From NCBI GenBank assembly GCA_903939115.1, contig CAJAFV010000058.1, forward strand, positions 97,534 to 161,533: a DNA stretch of 64,000 bases, written 5' to 3'. The translations under genes and the position numbers were made by a program. The stretch's first letter is position 1; each line of letters begins with the position of its first letter. Below, in pieces: positions 1-8,813 of the stretch. A model generated the notes under the pieces. It was not told the origin of the DNA and made no database searches. It saw only the letters and a program-made list of their open reading frames with translations. The stretch is from an uncultured Geobacteraceae bacterium. Its GTDB lineage: Bacteria > Desulfobacterota > Desulfuromonadia > Geobacterales > Pseudopelobacteraceae.

Positions 1-3000
1 GCACTGGCGACGACTGTCTGGTTGGCTGCAGGAGCAATTTTGCCGTGATCGCCGGAAGTGGGGAATACGGTGAACGTAATCGGCGGATATTCCGGCGTTG
101 CAACGTTTGATACTGCCGATGCCGCTCCTGTTCCGGCGACATTCTTTGCCGTTACGGTAAAGGTATATGCCTTATAGTTGGTCAGGCCTTTCACGATTAT
201 AGGGCTGGAAAGTCCAGTGCCAATGAGGCCTCCCGGCGATGAAGTTACGGTGTAGCCGGTTATTGCGCTACCGCCGGTGAAGGCCGGCGCCGTGAAAGAG
301 ACCGAAGCCTCTGCATTGCCGGCTGTTGCGGTAACGCCGGTTGGCACGCCGGGTGAAATTGCTGAAACGGTAACAATCAGGATAACCGGTGGTGCTGCGT
401 TATAGTTGGTGTCGCCTGCCTGATTGGCGGTAACGGTACAGGCGCCTGCGCTAACGCCGGTGATTGTTGCACCGTCATTGGTGCAGACCGTCGCAGGTGA
501 GGAAGTAAAAACGACAGCATTGACGGACGCACCAAAGGTTGCGCTGACCGTGCCGGTACCGTTCACCACCACCTTTGGTGCAGCTGCAAAACTAATGATC
601 TGGTCGCCTTTGCCGGCGACAGTCAGAGTCCCGGCACTGTAGGTGATAATGTAATTGGCAGCCGAACCACTACTAAACAGTGCCGCGCCCGGCGTAATAG
701 CGTGGGTGCTGCCAATTGCGGCGGTCGACGTAGCTGTCGCCGCATAGCTGGACGTAACAGTGGCGATGGTGTCGCTACCGACCAGAGCTGGAGCGGTAAA
801 GCCGGGTGCTGCCGGGTTGGCGGCAGCGTACACCCTGCTGGCATTGGCGGCGGTTATTGTCAGAGCCTTGGCGGCTACCTGGATGGTCTTCAACATATCT
901 GGAGCCGCTGCGTAGGTCTCATTACCCGCCTGGGTGGCTTTTACCGCGATGCTGCCGGCGCCGGTGATAGTCAATGTGCTACCGGAAAGGGTTGCAGGAC
1001 CGCTGACCAGTGTGAAGCGCACCGGCAGCAGGTTGGAACTGGCAGTAGCATTGAGAGCAATAGCCGCATCGCCGTAGGTGGCGCTCGCAGGAGGGGAGAA
1101 GGTAACTGTCTGGCCGGTGCTGCCGGCGATGGTCAGAGTGCCGGAAATATAGGTGATACTGTAGTTGTTGGCAGCCGACACGGGGCTGAAAACTGCTGCG
1201 CTCAGCGTAATGCTGTGGGTACTGCCGAGCGCAGCGGTCGACGTAGCTGTCGTCGCGTAGCTATACGTTACGCTGGCGATGGTGTCGCTACCAACCAGAG
1301 CCGGAGCGGTAAAGCCGGGTGCTGCCGGGTTGGGGTCGCCGAACGCTCTACTGGCGTAGTCGGCCGTTACCGTCAGAGCCTTGGCGGCAACAGTGATGGT
1401 CCGCTGCACGTCCGTCGCGGCTGAGTAGCTGGTTGTCCCCGCCTGTGTGGCTTTAACTACAATACTGCCGACGCCGGTGATGGTCAAGGAGCTTCCGGTA
1501 AGCGTCGCCGGTCCACTGACGAGTGTGAAGCCTGGTGTCAGATCGGAACTGGCAGTGGCGATGAGAGCAACAGGCACATCGCCGTAGGTGGCGGTTGAAG
1601 GCGGGGTGAAAGTTATTGTTTGGCTTTTTTTAACCACAGTAATGGTCTGAGTGGCCAGAGCAGCGGCAGAATAGGTGACATTGCCTGCCTGGTTGGCTGT
1701 AACGGTGCAGGTGCCGGCGGCAACGCCGGTGATTATCGCACCGTTGCTGGTACAGACAGAAGCGGGCAACGCAGTGAAGGTTACTGCGTTGCCGGAAGCG
1801 CCGCCGGTGGCAGTGACAGTGCCGGTACCTCCAACCGTAACTGTGGGTGCAGTACCGAAAACGATGGTTTGGCCGGTCAGTCCGGAAGTATCAGCAGCTA
1901 CTGTTATACTCTGAGTGACCTGAGAAGCAGCGCTGAAAGTGTCGCTACCTGACTGGTCTGCTGCTATTGTACAGGTGCCTGCAGTTACGCCATGAACGAC
2001 ATCGCCGCTAACGGTACAGACGCTGGGGGTTTTAGATGTGAAGGTGACGGTGAGGGCGGAGGGTGTTGCCACGGCGCTTGCCGTGGTCGTTCCGGTAGGC
2101 GCAAGAGTTGCAGGGGTGAAGCTGATCGCGCCTATGGTCTGAGCTGTTTTAGTTGTCGGGGGGGTGACTCCGGCAGTGGTTGTCACACTGAGGGAAGGAC
2201 CCGAAGGGTCACTAGTTAGATTTGCTGCATTTTTTGCCGTGACGGTAAACGTGTAGGGAGTGCTGTTGGTCAGGCCATTAACGGTTATCGGGCTGGCTGT
2301 TCCGCTGCCGGTTATACCACCGGGGTTAGAGGTCGCCGTGTAGAGGGTTATGGCACTGCCACCGTTGGATGCCGGGGCGGTGAATGCCACCTTTGCAATA
2401 CCATCACCAAATGCCGATGCTGTTCCGATTGTTGGCGCACCAGGTGCGGTTGCGGCAGCGGGCGGCGGGGAGATTGTGGTGGAACCGTCGAAGTTGGTGG
2501 TGATGGTGGCGACTATTTCTCCGATATAATCAGCGGCAACGTTTGCATAGCCATTGGCCCAAAAGTACAGATTCTGGCTTACTGAGCCACTGGTTGCACC
2601 AACCAGGGTGGCCAAGCTGGTTTCAGCAGTGCCACTAACATCGAGAGCATTTGCCAGAGTTCCGGCCGGGTTAGCGGACAGCTTATTCCTGTAAGAATTA
2701 GCGGCACTCTGAGAACCGATACCGAAAGCTTGGCCGGAAGCTGTGGTCCCTTTATCGGTTTTGATGCCTGTAGTGGCGTTGTAAAAACCATACAGATTGA
2801 TCGTTCCGCTACTAATTCCGGTCAGATCGCCCATGGACTGGCCGTTTTTGCTGCTTGCCCACAATTGACCGTTGGTGCTGTCGAGAGCGAAATAGGCAAC
2901 GGCCAGGTTTGCTGCAGTGCTGACCGTTGGGAGGGACCCGGCAAAGGTTCCGCCAGCAGCGAGTACAGAGGTTACGTTACCCAGGTCAGTCAGGGTTTCC

Positions 3001-3128
3001 GTGCTGCCGGTGGTGCGCTCATACACTACACGAATCAGTTGCAGATCTTCGAAGGTGGCGAAGGCGCTTCCTGTTATACTCAACGTGAGGGTGGAGGCAA
3101 TAATGAAGGCGAACAGTTTTTTGAACAT
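1..3128 (-). CDS. Giant secreted repeat protein (Ig-like/MBG/FN3-like repeats), 3' part outside window
   Basis: The reading frame is open from the ATG at 3128 to the window edge, about 1042 codons with no stop. A signal peptide (MFKKLFAFIIASTLTLS..., AFA cleavage) is followed by a ~210-residue N-terminal domain that closely matches the VPLPA-CTERM protein at 13900-14670. Next come an FN3-like unit, Ig-like units each carrying the pattern SVCT...ITGVxAGTCTV, and two copies of a ~165-residue MBG-type unit (about 1620-1120 and 1115-610, including ATYGD and LTITG motifs), then another Ig-like and an FN3-like unit near the edge. The protein is very rich in Thr, Ala, Ser and Val. Such proteins are usually extracellular adhesins or matrix components. 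The C-terminus, and so any sorting signal, is not visible. Promoter motif at 3213-3235. The start is supported by the signal peptide and by the paralogue's identical MFKK start. Confidence 0.88.
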   Translation of the reverse strand, partial: MFKKLFAFIIASTLTLSITGSAFATFEDLQLIRVVYERTTGSTETLTDLGNVTSVLAAGGTFAGSLPTVSTAANLAVAYFALDSTNGQLWASSKNGQSMGDLTGISSGTINLYGFYNATTGIKTDKGTTASGQAFGIGSQSAANSYRNKLSANPAGTLANALDVSGTAETSLATLVGATSGSVSQNLYFWANGYANVAADYIGEIVATITTNFDGSTTISPPPAAATAPGAPTIGTASAFGDGIAKVAFTAPASNGGSAITLYTATSNPGGITGSGTASPITVNGLTNSTPYTFTVTAKNAANLTSDPSGPSLSVTTTAGVTPPTTKTAQTIGAISFTPATLAPTGTTTASAVATPSALTVTFTSKTPSVCTVSGDVVHGVTAGTCTIAADQSGSDTFSAASQVTQSITVAADTSGLTGQTIVFGTAPTVTVGGTGTVTATGGASGNAVTFTALPASVCTSNGAIITGVAAGTCTVTANQAGNVTYSAAALATQTITVVKKSQTITFTPPSTATYGDVPVALIATASSDLTPGFTLVSGPATLTGSSLTITGVGSIVVKATQAGTTSYSAATDVQRTITVAAKALTVTADYASRAFGDPNPAAPGFTAPALVGSDTIASVTYSYATTATSTAALGSTHSITLSAAVFSPVSAANNYSITYISGTLTIAGSTGQTVTFSPPASATYGDAAIALNATASSNLLPVRFTLVSGPATLSGSTLTITGAGSIAVKATQAGNETYAAAPDMLKTIQVAAKALTITAANASRVYAAANPAAPGFTAPALVGSDTIATVTSSYAATATSTAAIGSTHAITPGAALFSSGSAANYIITYSAGTLTVAGKGDQIISFAAAPKVVVNGTGTVSATFGASVNAVVFTSSPATVCTNDGATITGVSAGACTVTANQAGDTNYNAAPPVILIVTVSAISPGVPTGVTATAGNAEASVSFTAPAFTGGSAITGYTVTSSPGGLIGTGLSSPIIVKGLTNYKAYTFTVTAKNVAGTGAASAVSNVATPEYPPITFTVFPTSGDHGKIAPAANQTVVAS

Positions 3129-3212
3129 GCGTGATTCTCCTGATGGTACGTTTTCATTTTTTCAGAGTAGGTGAGTCAAGTCGGAGGTTGAATGAAATTT
3201 TTGTCGGTGGTG

Positions 3213-3235
3213 ACTATAGCAGATGAATATTACAG
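3213..3235 (-). promoter_or_regulatory. Promoter-like motif upstream of the giant repeat protein
   Basis: On the minus strand this reads CTGTAATATTCATCTGC followed by TATAGT: an extended -10 (TGCTATAGT) with a TGTAA box centred about 17 bases upstream. It shares 16 of 23 positions with the copy at 15491-15513, including the whole ATCTGCTATAGT stretch. It ends about 84 bases before the ATG at 3128. Confidence 0.55.
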
Positions 3236-3404
3236 AAAAGCTGAAGTAGTGTAACGATTGTCAAACAATTTGGGTGGGGTGGGAGAGGTCGTGGTCACAT
3301 TGTATAGTTTACTGGAACTGCATCAAGCAAAGCTTACCGCACTAAAACATGCCATTGCCGTTGGTCTTTAAAGCACGTCCGTTGAATGTTCGTATGAAGA
3401 TTTT

Positions 3405-3620
3405 ATGACGGATATGGAGAAAGTACGCGAAGAAGAACGTCAGCGCTTGACACTTGAAGCGTTGGCGGATGTTGATGCTGGCAATGTCATAAATCATCAG
3501 GCGGTACAAGCTTGGGCGAATAGTCTGAATACCGAAGCACCGCTGATTAAAATGGTAATGGGGCATTTTCTATACTGCAAACGGCATAAAAATGCGTATT
3601 TTGTAGGGGCGCGGTCTTAG
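3405..3620 (+). pseudogene. Truncated antitoxin-like protein interrupted by a repeat
   Basis: The first ~47 residues (LEALADVDAGNVINHQAV, then AWANSL) look like small RelB/StbD-type antitoxins that end in a 'GRVIDHQxVxAWAxSL' segment. The remaining codons run straight into a MITE-like repeat beginning near 3571, which supplies the stop codon, and no toxin gene follows. I infer an orphaned antitoxin whose 3' end and partner were lost to the insertion. The Shine-Dalgarno sequence is poor. Confidence 0.45.
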
Positions 3621-3739
3621 ACTCGCCCTTGCTGTGATAATCGCTAACGCAGCGGGATTGTACCATATCGTGACAGGGCGGGTCACAGACCGCGCCCCTA
3701 CATAAAACAAAACCGCATCTTATCACCGCTCGAAGTATA
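3571..3739. repeat. MITE-like palindromic element, full copy with both ends
   Basis: Both ends carry an inverted terminal sequence of the form TATAC...CGG..TAA.AATGCG, followed by GTAGGGGCGCGGTCT, and the inner arms are perfect complements (GTAGGGGCGCGGTCT and AGACCGCGCCCCTAC, 3603-3701). Related full or half copies occur at 8595, 10241, 11354, 15576, 16335, 19701 and 31706. It contains no coding sequence. I could not see a convincing target-site duplication. Confidence 0.65.
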
Positions 3740-3918
3740 CATTCCAACGGACGAGTTGGAACCAGATGTTGTCGAAGGTTATGAGTTTAACCAAAAATCT
3801 TTGTTTTTGCCGTTATCCTTTTTATCTTTAGGCCCGCTTTTGGGTCCTGTTAAATAAAGGTTTGCTTTTAACTTCAAGCTGGTCGGATAAGGTGTTGCTA
3901 AAAATATTAAGAAGTGGA

Positions 3919-3950
3919 ATACCCTCAGGTAGAATTGCTGAGGGTATTTT
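3919..3950 (+). terminator. Rho-independent terminator
   Basis: A perfect 10-bp stem (ATACCCTCAG / CTGAGGGTAT) with a 9-base loop ends in TTTT on the plus strand. No intact plus-strand gene lies directly upstream. It may have served the gene now represented by the broken antitoxin, and it insulates hipBA. Confidence 0.7.
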
Positions 3951-3981
3951 CATGTTTGGTTGTTTTTGTTTTTACTTGATT

Positions 3982-4055
3982 ATTTAAACAAAGGTATATA
4001 TTGTGTTTATATATACTTCCGTTTAAATTTGAATTATATGTACTTTTGTTTAAAT
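3982..4055 (+). promoter_or_regulatory. Probable HipB operator/promoter
   Basis: Two 20-base arms (3982-4001 and 4009-4028) form an imperfect inverted repeat: ATTTAAACAAAGGTATATAT faces ATATATACTTCCGTTTAAAT, with 17 of 20 pairs. A third half-site, ACTTTTGTTTAAAT, lies at 4042-4055 just ahead of the hipB ribosome site. HipB-family proteins autorepress through such palindromes, so this is the likely autoregulatory region. Confidence 0.6.
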
Positions 4056-4068
4056 ATGGAGATTCGCT

Positions 4069-4317
4069 ATGAACATGAGATTAATATCATCCCCACAAAT
4101 TTTAGGCGCGATAATCAAGGACAAAAGGAAATCCAAAAAATTAACACAAGCCCAATTGGCAGGAAAAGCAATGATTACCTCTATTGCGTTATCCCATATT
4201 GAATCTGGTCGCGATGGCACAAGACTGCACTCAATTTTAAAAATCCTTTCTGCATTAGATATGGAGCTTATGACCGGAGACAAAAGCAAAACAACGCTAA
4301 AAGGAGATGAATGGTAA
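4069..4317 (+). CDS. hipB: HipB-like XRE-family antitoxin/repressor
   Basis: This is an 82-residue helix-turn-helix protein. Residues ~12-70 (ILGAIIKDKRKSKKLTQAQL, then AGKAMITSIALSHIESGRDG) form a standard XRE/Cro domain, with the recognition helix around ITSIALSHIE. TGGAG at 4055-4059 is a reasonable ribosome site. The gene overlaps hipA by one base (TAATG), the usual tightly coupled hipBA arrangement. HipB binds and neutralises the HipA kinase and represses the operon. The region is AT-rich compared with its surroundings, which suggests acquisition. Confidence 0.85.
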   Translation: MNMRLISSPQILGAIIKDKRKSKKLTQAQLAGKAMITSIALSHIESGRDGTRLHSILKILSALDMELMTGDKSKTTLKGDEW

Positions 4318-5657
4318 TGCCAAGACCAAGCAAAACAAGAAGTTTATTGGTGTTCATGAACGGCGAAGATGTTGGCAAACTAATTTCATCTCCGACAGGC
4401 GTGCTTACTTTTACCTACAGTGACAGTTGGCTTAACTCAAAAAACAAGAGATCCATATCATTATCTTTACCACTGACTGCACATGGGGTCAGCGGATATT
4501 TAGTGGATAACTTTTTTGACAACCTTCTCCCTGACAATGTGAATATAAAGAATAGAATTCAGGCAAGGTTTGGGTCTGTCAGTAATGGTTGTTTCGATTT
4601 ACTATGGCATATTGGTAAAGATTGTGTAGGTGCTCTCCAGTTTTTGCGCGAGGGAGGAACACAGGGCAGTGTGAAAAAAATTGAAGCTGAGCCGGTTACT
4701 GATTCAAGCATTTCTGAAATATTACAAAATTATCAGACAATGCCGCTTGGAATGGGTAGAGATGATGACGACTTTAGAATATCAATAGCAGGTGCTCAAG
4801 AAAAAACAGCTTTGCTTTGGCACAATAATCAGTGGTGTAAGCCAATTGGGACAACACCGACGACGCATATAATAAAACTTCCCATAGGGGTTACAAGGAA
4901 GTTAGATTTATCTGAGAGCGTGGAAAATGAGTGGTTATGCCACTTGATACTAAAAGCATATGGGCTTGATGTTGCCAATACATCTATGCACGTGTTTGAC
5001 GAAACAAAAACTTTGGTTGTTGAACGATTTGATAGAAGGCTTTCGTCAGACAAATCCTGGATAATTCGGCTCCCACAGGAAGATATGTGTCAGGCAATCG
5101 GGGTGCCCGCCCAACTTAAATACGAGCAAGATGGTGGGCCAGGCATCCAGAAAATACTTAGATTGTTGAGAGGCTCAGAAAATAACGAGCAGGATCAGTA
5201 TGTTTTTATGAAAACACAATTTTTATTTTGGATACTTGCGGCAATAGATGGCCATGCAAAAAACTTTAGTGTCTTTCTTTTACCAGAAGACAGATATAAA
5301 CTAACCCCATTGTATGATGTAATGTCGGCTCATCCGTATGTAAAATCGAAACAGATCCGTATTCAAAACATAAAAATGGCTATGGCACTGGACGGCAAAG
5401 GCAGACATTACGCCTGGGAACAAATTCAGGAACGGCATTGGGCTATAACGTCTAAAAAAAATGATTTCAATGTGTTAACGATGAATCAAATTATTACTGA
5501 TGTTTTCGATAATTTACAAACAGTCGTTGACTCTGTGAAGTCGTTAATTCCTCCAGGATTTCCTGAATTGATAGCTGATTCAATTTTTAGCGGAATGTAC
5601 CATTCTAAACATTATTTCAAGAGACAAGGGATTAGAATAACAAATCTCATGCGTTAG
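4317..5657 (+). CDS. hipA: HipA-family serine/threonine kinase toxin
   Basis: HipA-fold kinase of 446 residues (448 if the ATG at 4311 is used; AAGGAG at 4301-4306 could serve either start, and 4317 has the better 10-base spacing). The N-terminal ~100 residues match the HipA N1 domain (FMNGEDVGKL, PLTAHGVSGYLVDNFFDNLL). The catalytic core contains the nucleotide-binding segment SIAGAQEKTALL, DGHAKNFSVFL near residue 310 and the PLYDVMSAHPY segment near 333, the family's active-site and metal-binding motifs. The family phosphorylates aminoacyl-tRNA synthetases and induces persistence; the target here is unknown. Length is normal and the key motifs are intact, so it is probably functional. Confidence 0.88.
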   Translation: MPRPSKTRSLLVFMNGEDVGKLISSPTGVLTFTYSDSWLNSKNKRSISLSLPLTAHGVSGYLVDNFFDNLLPDNVNIKNRIQARFGSVSNGCFDLLWHIGKDCVGALQFLREGGTQGSVKKIEAEPVTDSSISEILQNYQTMPLGMGRDDDDFRISIAGAQEKTALLWHNNQWCKPIGTTPTTHIIKLPIGVTRKLDLSESVENEWLCHLILKAYGLDVANTSMHVFDETKTLVVERFDRRLSSDKSWIIRLPQEDMCQAIGVPAQLKYEQDGGPGIQKILRLLRGSENNEQDQYVFMKTQFLFWILAAIDGHAKNFSVFLLPEDRYKLTPLYDVMSAHPYVKSKQIRIQNIKMAMALDGKGRHYAWEQIQERHWAITSKKNDFNVLTMNQIITDVFDNLQTVVDSVKSLIPPGFPELIADSIFSGMYHSKHYFKRQGIRITNLMR

Positions 5658-5739
5658 TTACTCAGTAGCATACCCGCCTCAAAGATGTTGCTGAATCGTA
5701 ACACCGCGCCGATCACTCCTGATATATACTCCCCGTTCA

Positions 5740-7737
5740 ATGCACCCCCATCAGCCGGACATACTCTTACCTCCTGTTGTTAACTCCCCCCCCTGGCTCC
5801 GTTTTGCGCTGCTCTGCACTTTGCTGCTGCTGGCGGCGGTCTGGCTGGAGCCGCATTTGGGGCCGCTCTGTCGTAGCACCGCCGCCCAGGTCGGCATACT
5901 GCTTGGCCTGGCCGGGTATGCGCCGGTGGTGCAGGGCGATCTGGTGACGCTGCCCGGATTTACTGTCCGAATCGTTACCGAATGTACGCCGCTCTATGCC
6001 TGTCTGCTCTATTGTTCATTTGTCGTGGCGCAGCCATCTGGTTGGCAGCGTACGCTGGCAGGGCTCTTTACCGGAATTCTGGTTATCAGCACAGCCAACC
6101 TGCTGCGGATTGCCTTTGTCACCGCTGCCGGTACGGTGCTCGCTCCGATTCTGTTCGATATCCTCCATGTCTATCTCGGTCAGGTCGCCATGCTGCTGCT
6201 GGTTATCTCTGTCTGCCTGCTCTGGCTGCGCTGGAGTGCCGCTGGCCCTGCGCCGCTGCCGTTTGTGCTGCGGGCTGGTTTGATCGCCACGGCGCTGTTT
6301 CTCCCCTGGCTGCTGATCAACCGTGACTATGTCGCCCTGCTTGATTCGCTGGTGGTGCTGCTCTTCTCCTGGCTCTATCCTGGCTATCAACTGCTGACAC
6401 CCCGCCCGATGCCGATCTACAATCACACCTTCGCCGTGCCGCTGCTGCTGTCACTGGTCGTGGCCGGGTGGCAACGCTGGACCCTGCGCCGTTGTGGCGC
6501 GTTGCTCGGCGGTGTCGGTCTGATTGCCGCCTGGCACGCACTGTTCCGCGTCAGTCATGTCGTCTGGACCGCCCTGAATGTGCCGGAAATCGAGCCGCTC
6601 CATCAGGCGATCTATCTGCTCGGTCAGTTCCTGCTTCCCTTTCTGCTTTGGTTCCGGTTGGATGGCCGTTCGTTCCGACCGGAGAAGGCACACGCTGTTC
6701 CGGGCAGACCGGTTATTATCGCCATGCTGCTGGCGCTTTGCTCTGTCACAACCGCAGTGGCCGAACCGCTCATTCTGGTTCACCCCGACGGTCTTGACGG
6801 CTTTGCCATCAGTGCGGAGAATCTGAACCGGGTCAGCGAGGCGGAAATCAGCATCGCCTACCAGAGTGAAGAGGAGACACCGCCACAGGTAACCGGAGCC
6901 GGCTTGGGGGCGCAGGCCACCATAGTCGTGCAGAACGATACCCCCGGTTCGATAACCATTCGGCTCAAGAGCGGTAAGCCTTTGAGCGGTCATGTCCTGC
7001 TGGCGATGGCACAGATACAGGGAAGCGTTACTTTTCTGACCGCCTGGCTGCGTGATGAAAAAGGGATGACTCTGACACCGCGAGTTTCCATCAAAAATCC
7101 GGGCGATGATGAGTTGCGCGCCATGTCAGAGCTGCGGCAGAAAATAATCGCTCCCGTCGCCGAACATGCAGTCGTGCCGGCACCTGTGTCTGCCGCTCCT
7201 GCTGCCGTTGCCGTTGAATCAACTCCGGCTTCGCCTCCGGCGGGCGCGACAGTCGTTGCTACTGCAGTGGCAGATACTACCCCGCGAACCCTTGCCTTCA
7301 GCAGCCGCCCAAGTGTGCTCGATGCCTTCCGCAGCTATTCCGGTGAGCGCACACCGGCCGCCCTGGCCGGCTTGTTCGTGCGCCATGACGCCATATTTCG
7401 TCAGGAGCCGCTGTTGCTGCTTTCGGATGGCACAGCCGCACTGCACCTCACGGTTCGTGCCGGTAACCAGTCAGAAAAGGCGCCGCAGTTTTTTATCTCC
7501 GGCGGAACCTGCACCGGCCTGAACAGTGGTGAAACTGGCGAATGGGAATTGGCGATCGTGCCGGATCGGGGCGCTCTGCTATCGACAGTTACGGTTTTGA
7601 CCGGGAGTGAGATGATCGAATACCCGCTGGCAGTCGCGCCGCCGCAGGAGTTGTTTGATGGAACCAAAGCAGGGGTTGGTGAGGCGGAGTATGTTGCCGT
7701 GGCAAACCGGTTGGTGGGAGGGAATCAGAAGCCGTAG
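5740..7737 (+). CDS. Exosortase/archaeosortase-family protein with long extracytoplasmic C-terminal region
   Basis: This 665-residue protein has about eight hydrophobic segments in its first ~320 residues. The exosortase triad is visible: Cys82 (VTECTPLYAC), Arg123 (ANLLRIAF) and His143 (DILHVYLGQ). After ~residue 325 a second signal-like segment (IIAMLLALCSVTTAVAEP) leads into ~330 residues predicted outside the membrane. The first ~120 of these (HPDGLDGFAISAENLNRVSE...) resemble a cohesin-like beta-sandwich, followed by an Ala/Pro linker and a further domain. Exosortases are membrane transpeptidases/proteases that process C-terminal sorting signals such as VPLPA/PEP-CTERM. It differs from the XrtD enzyme at 57582, so it may serve another substrate class. 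The start has only a weak ribosome site. The exosortase call is firm; the subfamily is not. Confidence 0.8.
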   Translation: MHPHQPDILLPPVVNSPPWLRFALLCTLLLLAAVWLEPHLGPLCRSTAAQVGILLGLAGYAPVVQGDLVTLPGFTVRIVTECTPLYACLLYCSFVVAQPSGWQRTLAGLFTGILVISTANLLRIAFVTAAGTVLAPILFDILHVYLGQVAMLLLVISVCLLWLRWSAAGPAPLPFVLRAGLIATALFLPWLLINRDYVALLDSLVVLLFSWLYPGYQLLTPRPMPIYNHTFAVPLLLSLVVAGWQRWTLRRCGALLGGVGLIAAWHALFRVSHVVWTALNVPEIEPLHQAIYLLGQFLLPFLLWFRLDGRSFRPEKAHAVPGRPVIIAMLLALCSVTTAVAEPLILVHPDGLDGFAISAENLNRVSEAEISIAYQSEEETPPQVTGAGLGAQATIVVQNDTPGSITIRLKSGKPLSGHVLLAMAQIQGSVTFLTAWLRDEKGMTLTPRVSIKNPGDDELRAMSELRQKIIAPVAEHAVVPAPVSAAPAAVAVESTPASPPAGATVVATAVADTTPRTLAFSSRPSVLDAFRSYSGERTPAALAGLFVRHDAIFRQEPLLLLSDGTAALHLTVRAGNQSEKAPQFFISGGTCTGLNSGETGEWELAIVPDRGALLSTVTVLTGSEMIEYPLAVAPPQELFDGTKAGVGEAEYVAVANRLVGGNQKP

Positions 7738-7836
7738 GGACCCTCTGGGGCCTGAAGGCGACGCCGGTGGGTCTCCCGGTTGTAATGTGCGCCCGTTATT
7801 CTACGGGTGATTATTTCTGGCGGTTTTCCCATATAT

Positions 7837-8145
7837 TTATGTGACTTTCAGTGCCCCAAACCGTAACACCTCAGATCCATGCAGTACCTTGATTATCCTC
7901 AGTAGTGATCCCTTCTTAACGTACACGGCAATATACGGAGTCCGTAAAATGACAAGCTCCATTGTGCCGGGTACCCTCCCCTTTTTACCACGACGGGAAA
8001 CAGATACTAACATTAATGAAACTTGCTGATATATTTCATTTGTGACATATACAGCGGCTTCAATGTCATCTCTTGAAATATATTCAAGAATCGAATCTAA
8101 GTCTGCTTCGGCCTCTGGCTCCCAAACTATAGACACACCAGGCAC
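7837..8145 (-). CDS. RelE/ParE-family toxin
   Basis: A 102-residue basic protein. WEPEAEADLDSILEYISRDD at the N-terminus and LRIIKVLHGSEVLRFG at the C-terminus are the typical framework of the RelE/ParE fold. It starts with GTG one base after the stop of the antitoxin gene, so the two are co-translated. RelE members cleave mRNA on the ribosome and ParE members poison gyrase; the sequence alone does not separate them with certainty. Confidence 0.82.
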   Translation of the reverse strand: MPGVSIVWEPEAEADLDSILEYISRDDIEAAVYVTNEIYQQVSLMLVSVSRRGKKGRVPGTMELVILRTPYIAVYVKKGSLLRIIKVLHGSEVLRFGALKVT

Positions 8146-8146
8146 G

Positions 8147-8464
8147 TTAGGCCGCCTTTTTAAGAAGAAGAGCTGCCTGCTTAGATTTCAGCCGCGTACC
8201 AACGTCCTCATGCGAAGCCGAAATCCTAGCCGGCTGATTCACTTTTGCCAGAACAGCTTCAACTTGCTCTTTAAACCAATGATCGTGCTCAGAAGCAGCA
8301 GTTGCATTAAGCTTCAATTCAAAAGGTAAGCCCTTTACAATATTAACCTGACGGATAAAGAGACGAACCGCCTCGCTCATTGTGAGGCCAAGATTTTTAA
8401 AAATCGACTCACACTCAAGTTTTTCTAGTTCGTCAACACGAGCTCTAATAATGGTTTCTGACAT
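8147..8464 (-). CDS. RelB/DinJ-family antitoxin
   Basis: A 105-residue protein beginning MSETIIRARVDELEKLECES. The segment IFKNLGLTMSEAVRLFIRQV is the ribbon-helix-helix signature of RelB/DinJ. I chose the Met at 8464 over the one at 8479 because a near-perfect GGAGGTGAT lies 5 bases upstream of it. The C-terminal half (HDHWFKEQVEAVLAKVNQP) is the expected toxin-neutralising region. It precedes the RelE/ParE toxin in the usual antitoxin-first order. Confidence 0.82.
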   Translation of the reverse strand: MSETIIRARVDELEKLECESIFKNLGLTMSEAVRLFIRQVNIVKGLPFELKLNATAASEHDHWFKEQVEAVLAKVNQPARISASHEDVGTRLKSKQAALLLKKAA

Positions 8465-8482
8465 GAGTATCACCTCCATGAT

Positions 8483-8506
8483 ATTGTAGCCTATTGTAGC
8501 TACAAT
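8483..8506 (-). promoter_or_regulatory. Probable RelB operator
   Basis: A perfect 14-base palindrome, ATTGTAGCTACAAT (8493-8506), plus an extra half-site ATTGTAGC (8483-8490), lie just upstream of the antitoxin ribosome site. Ribbon-helix-helix antitoxins repress by binding such repeated half-sites. Confidence 0.6.
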
Positions 8507-8594
8507 AAATCATCTTCGCAACTCAATTCGTACTGAATTTGAAGTTGAAGAAGCTAATGAAATTATTATCGGATCCATATTTTTAGGGCTGTTT

Positions 8595-8662
8595 GTAGGG
8601 GCGCTGCGTGCCGCGCCCGCCTTTACGCCTTTAGATATTGTTTTTCAGGGAGAGAGAATGCG
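8595..8662 (+). repeat. Half copy of the GTAGGGGCG repeat with a conserved tail
   Basis: GTAGGGGCGCTGCGTGCCGC is followed by GCCCGCCTTTA and then TTTAGATATTGTTTTTCAGG, GAGAGAATGCG. The same head and tail occur at 11354-11413, and the head alone at 10241-10270. The 8515-8813 interval otherwise holds only this and the next repeat; I see no gene in it. Confidence 0.6.
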
Positions 8663-8685
8663 AGTACAGGAGTGATATATTGGGA

Positions 8686-8717
8686 AATAGGCAACAACAA
8701 AAGCCTGACCCCGCTGG
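8686..8717 (+). repeat. AATAGGCAACAACAAAAGCC-type dispersed repeat (first of four)
   Basis: This 32-base sequence, continuing TGACCCCGCTGG, recurs at 9499-9530, 10186-10217 and, diverged, at 10431-10459. Each copy lies in the spacer beside a toxin-antitoxin module. No inverted repeats are obvious inside the unit. Origin unknown. Confidence 0.6.
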
Positions 8718-8813
8718 CACCCAACACTAATATAGAACATAAGTTGCTGACTTTTCTTTGCGCCTTTGCGCGAGTGAATTGCCGTATTTAGGTAATGCGA
8801 GGAATGTTCCTAA

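Noticed and set aside
600..1620. Tandem repetition that might be read as a CRISPR-like array
   Set aside because: The period is ~500 bp, the units are coding and diverged, and there are no short identical repeats with unique spacers.
424..2219. Open frames on the plus strand rich in Val, Thr, Ala and Gly
   Set aside because: They lie antisense to the long minus-strand repeat protein, whose signal peptide, domains and continuous frame are convincing. The plus-strand frames have no ribosome sites or homology.
3213..3235. Sigma-54 (-24/-12) promoters for the exosortase-related genes
   Set aside because: I looked for TGGCAC-N5-TTGC before the surface genes and did not find a good match. The TTGTAAC/TATAGT pattern fits better.
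5982..7667. Several 60-180 codon open frames on both strands within the exosortase gene
   Set aside because: GC-rich shadow frames. The 665-residue frame has the Cys-Arg-His motifs and transmembrane pattern; the others have neither start context nor recognisable domains.
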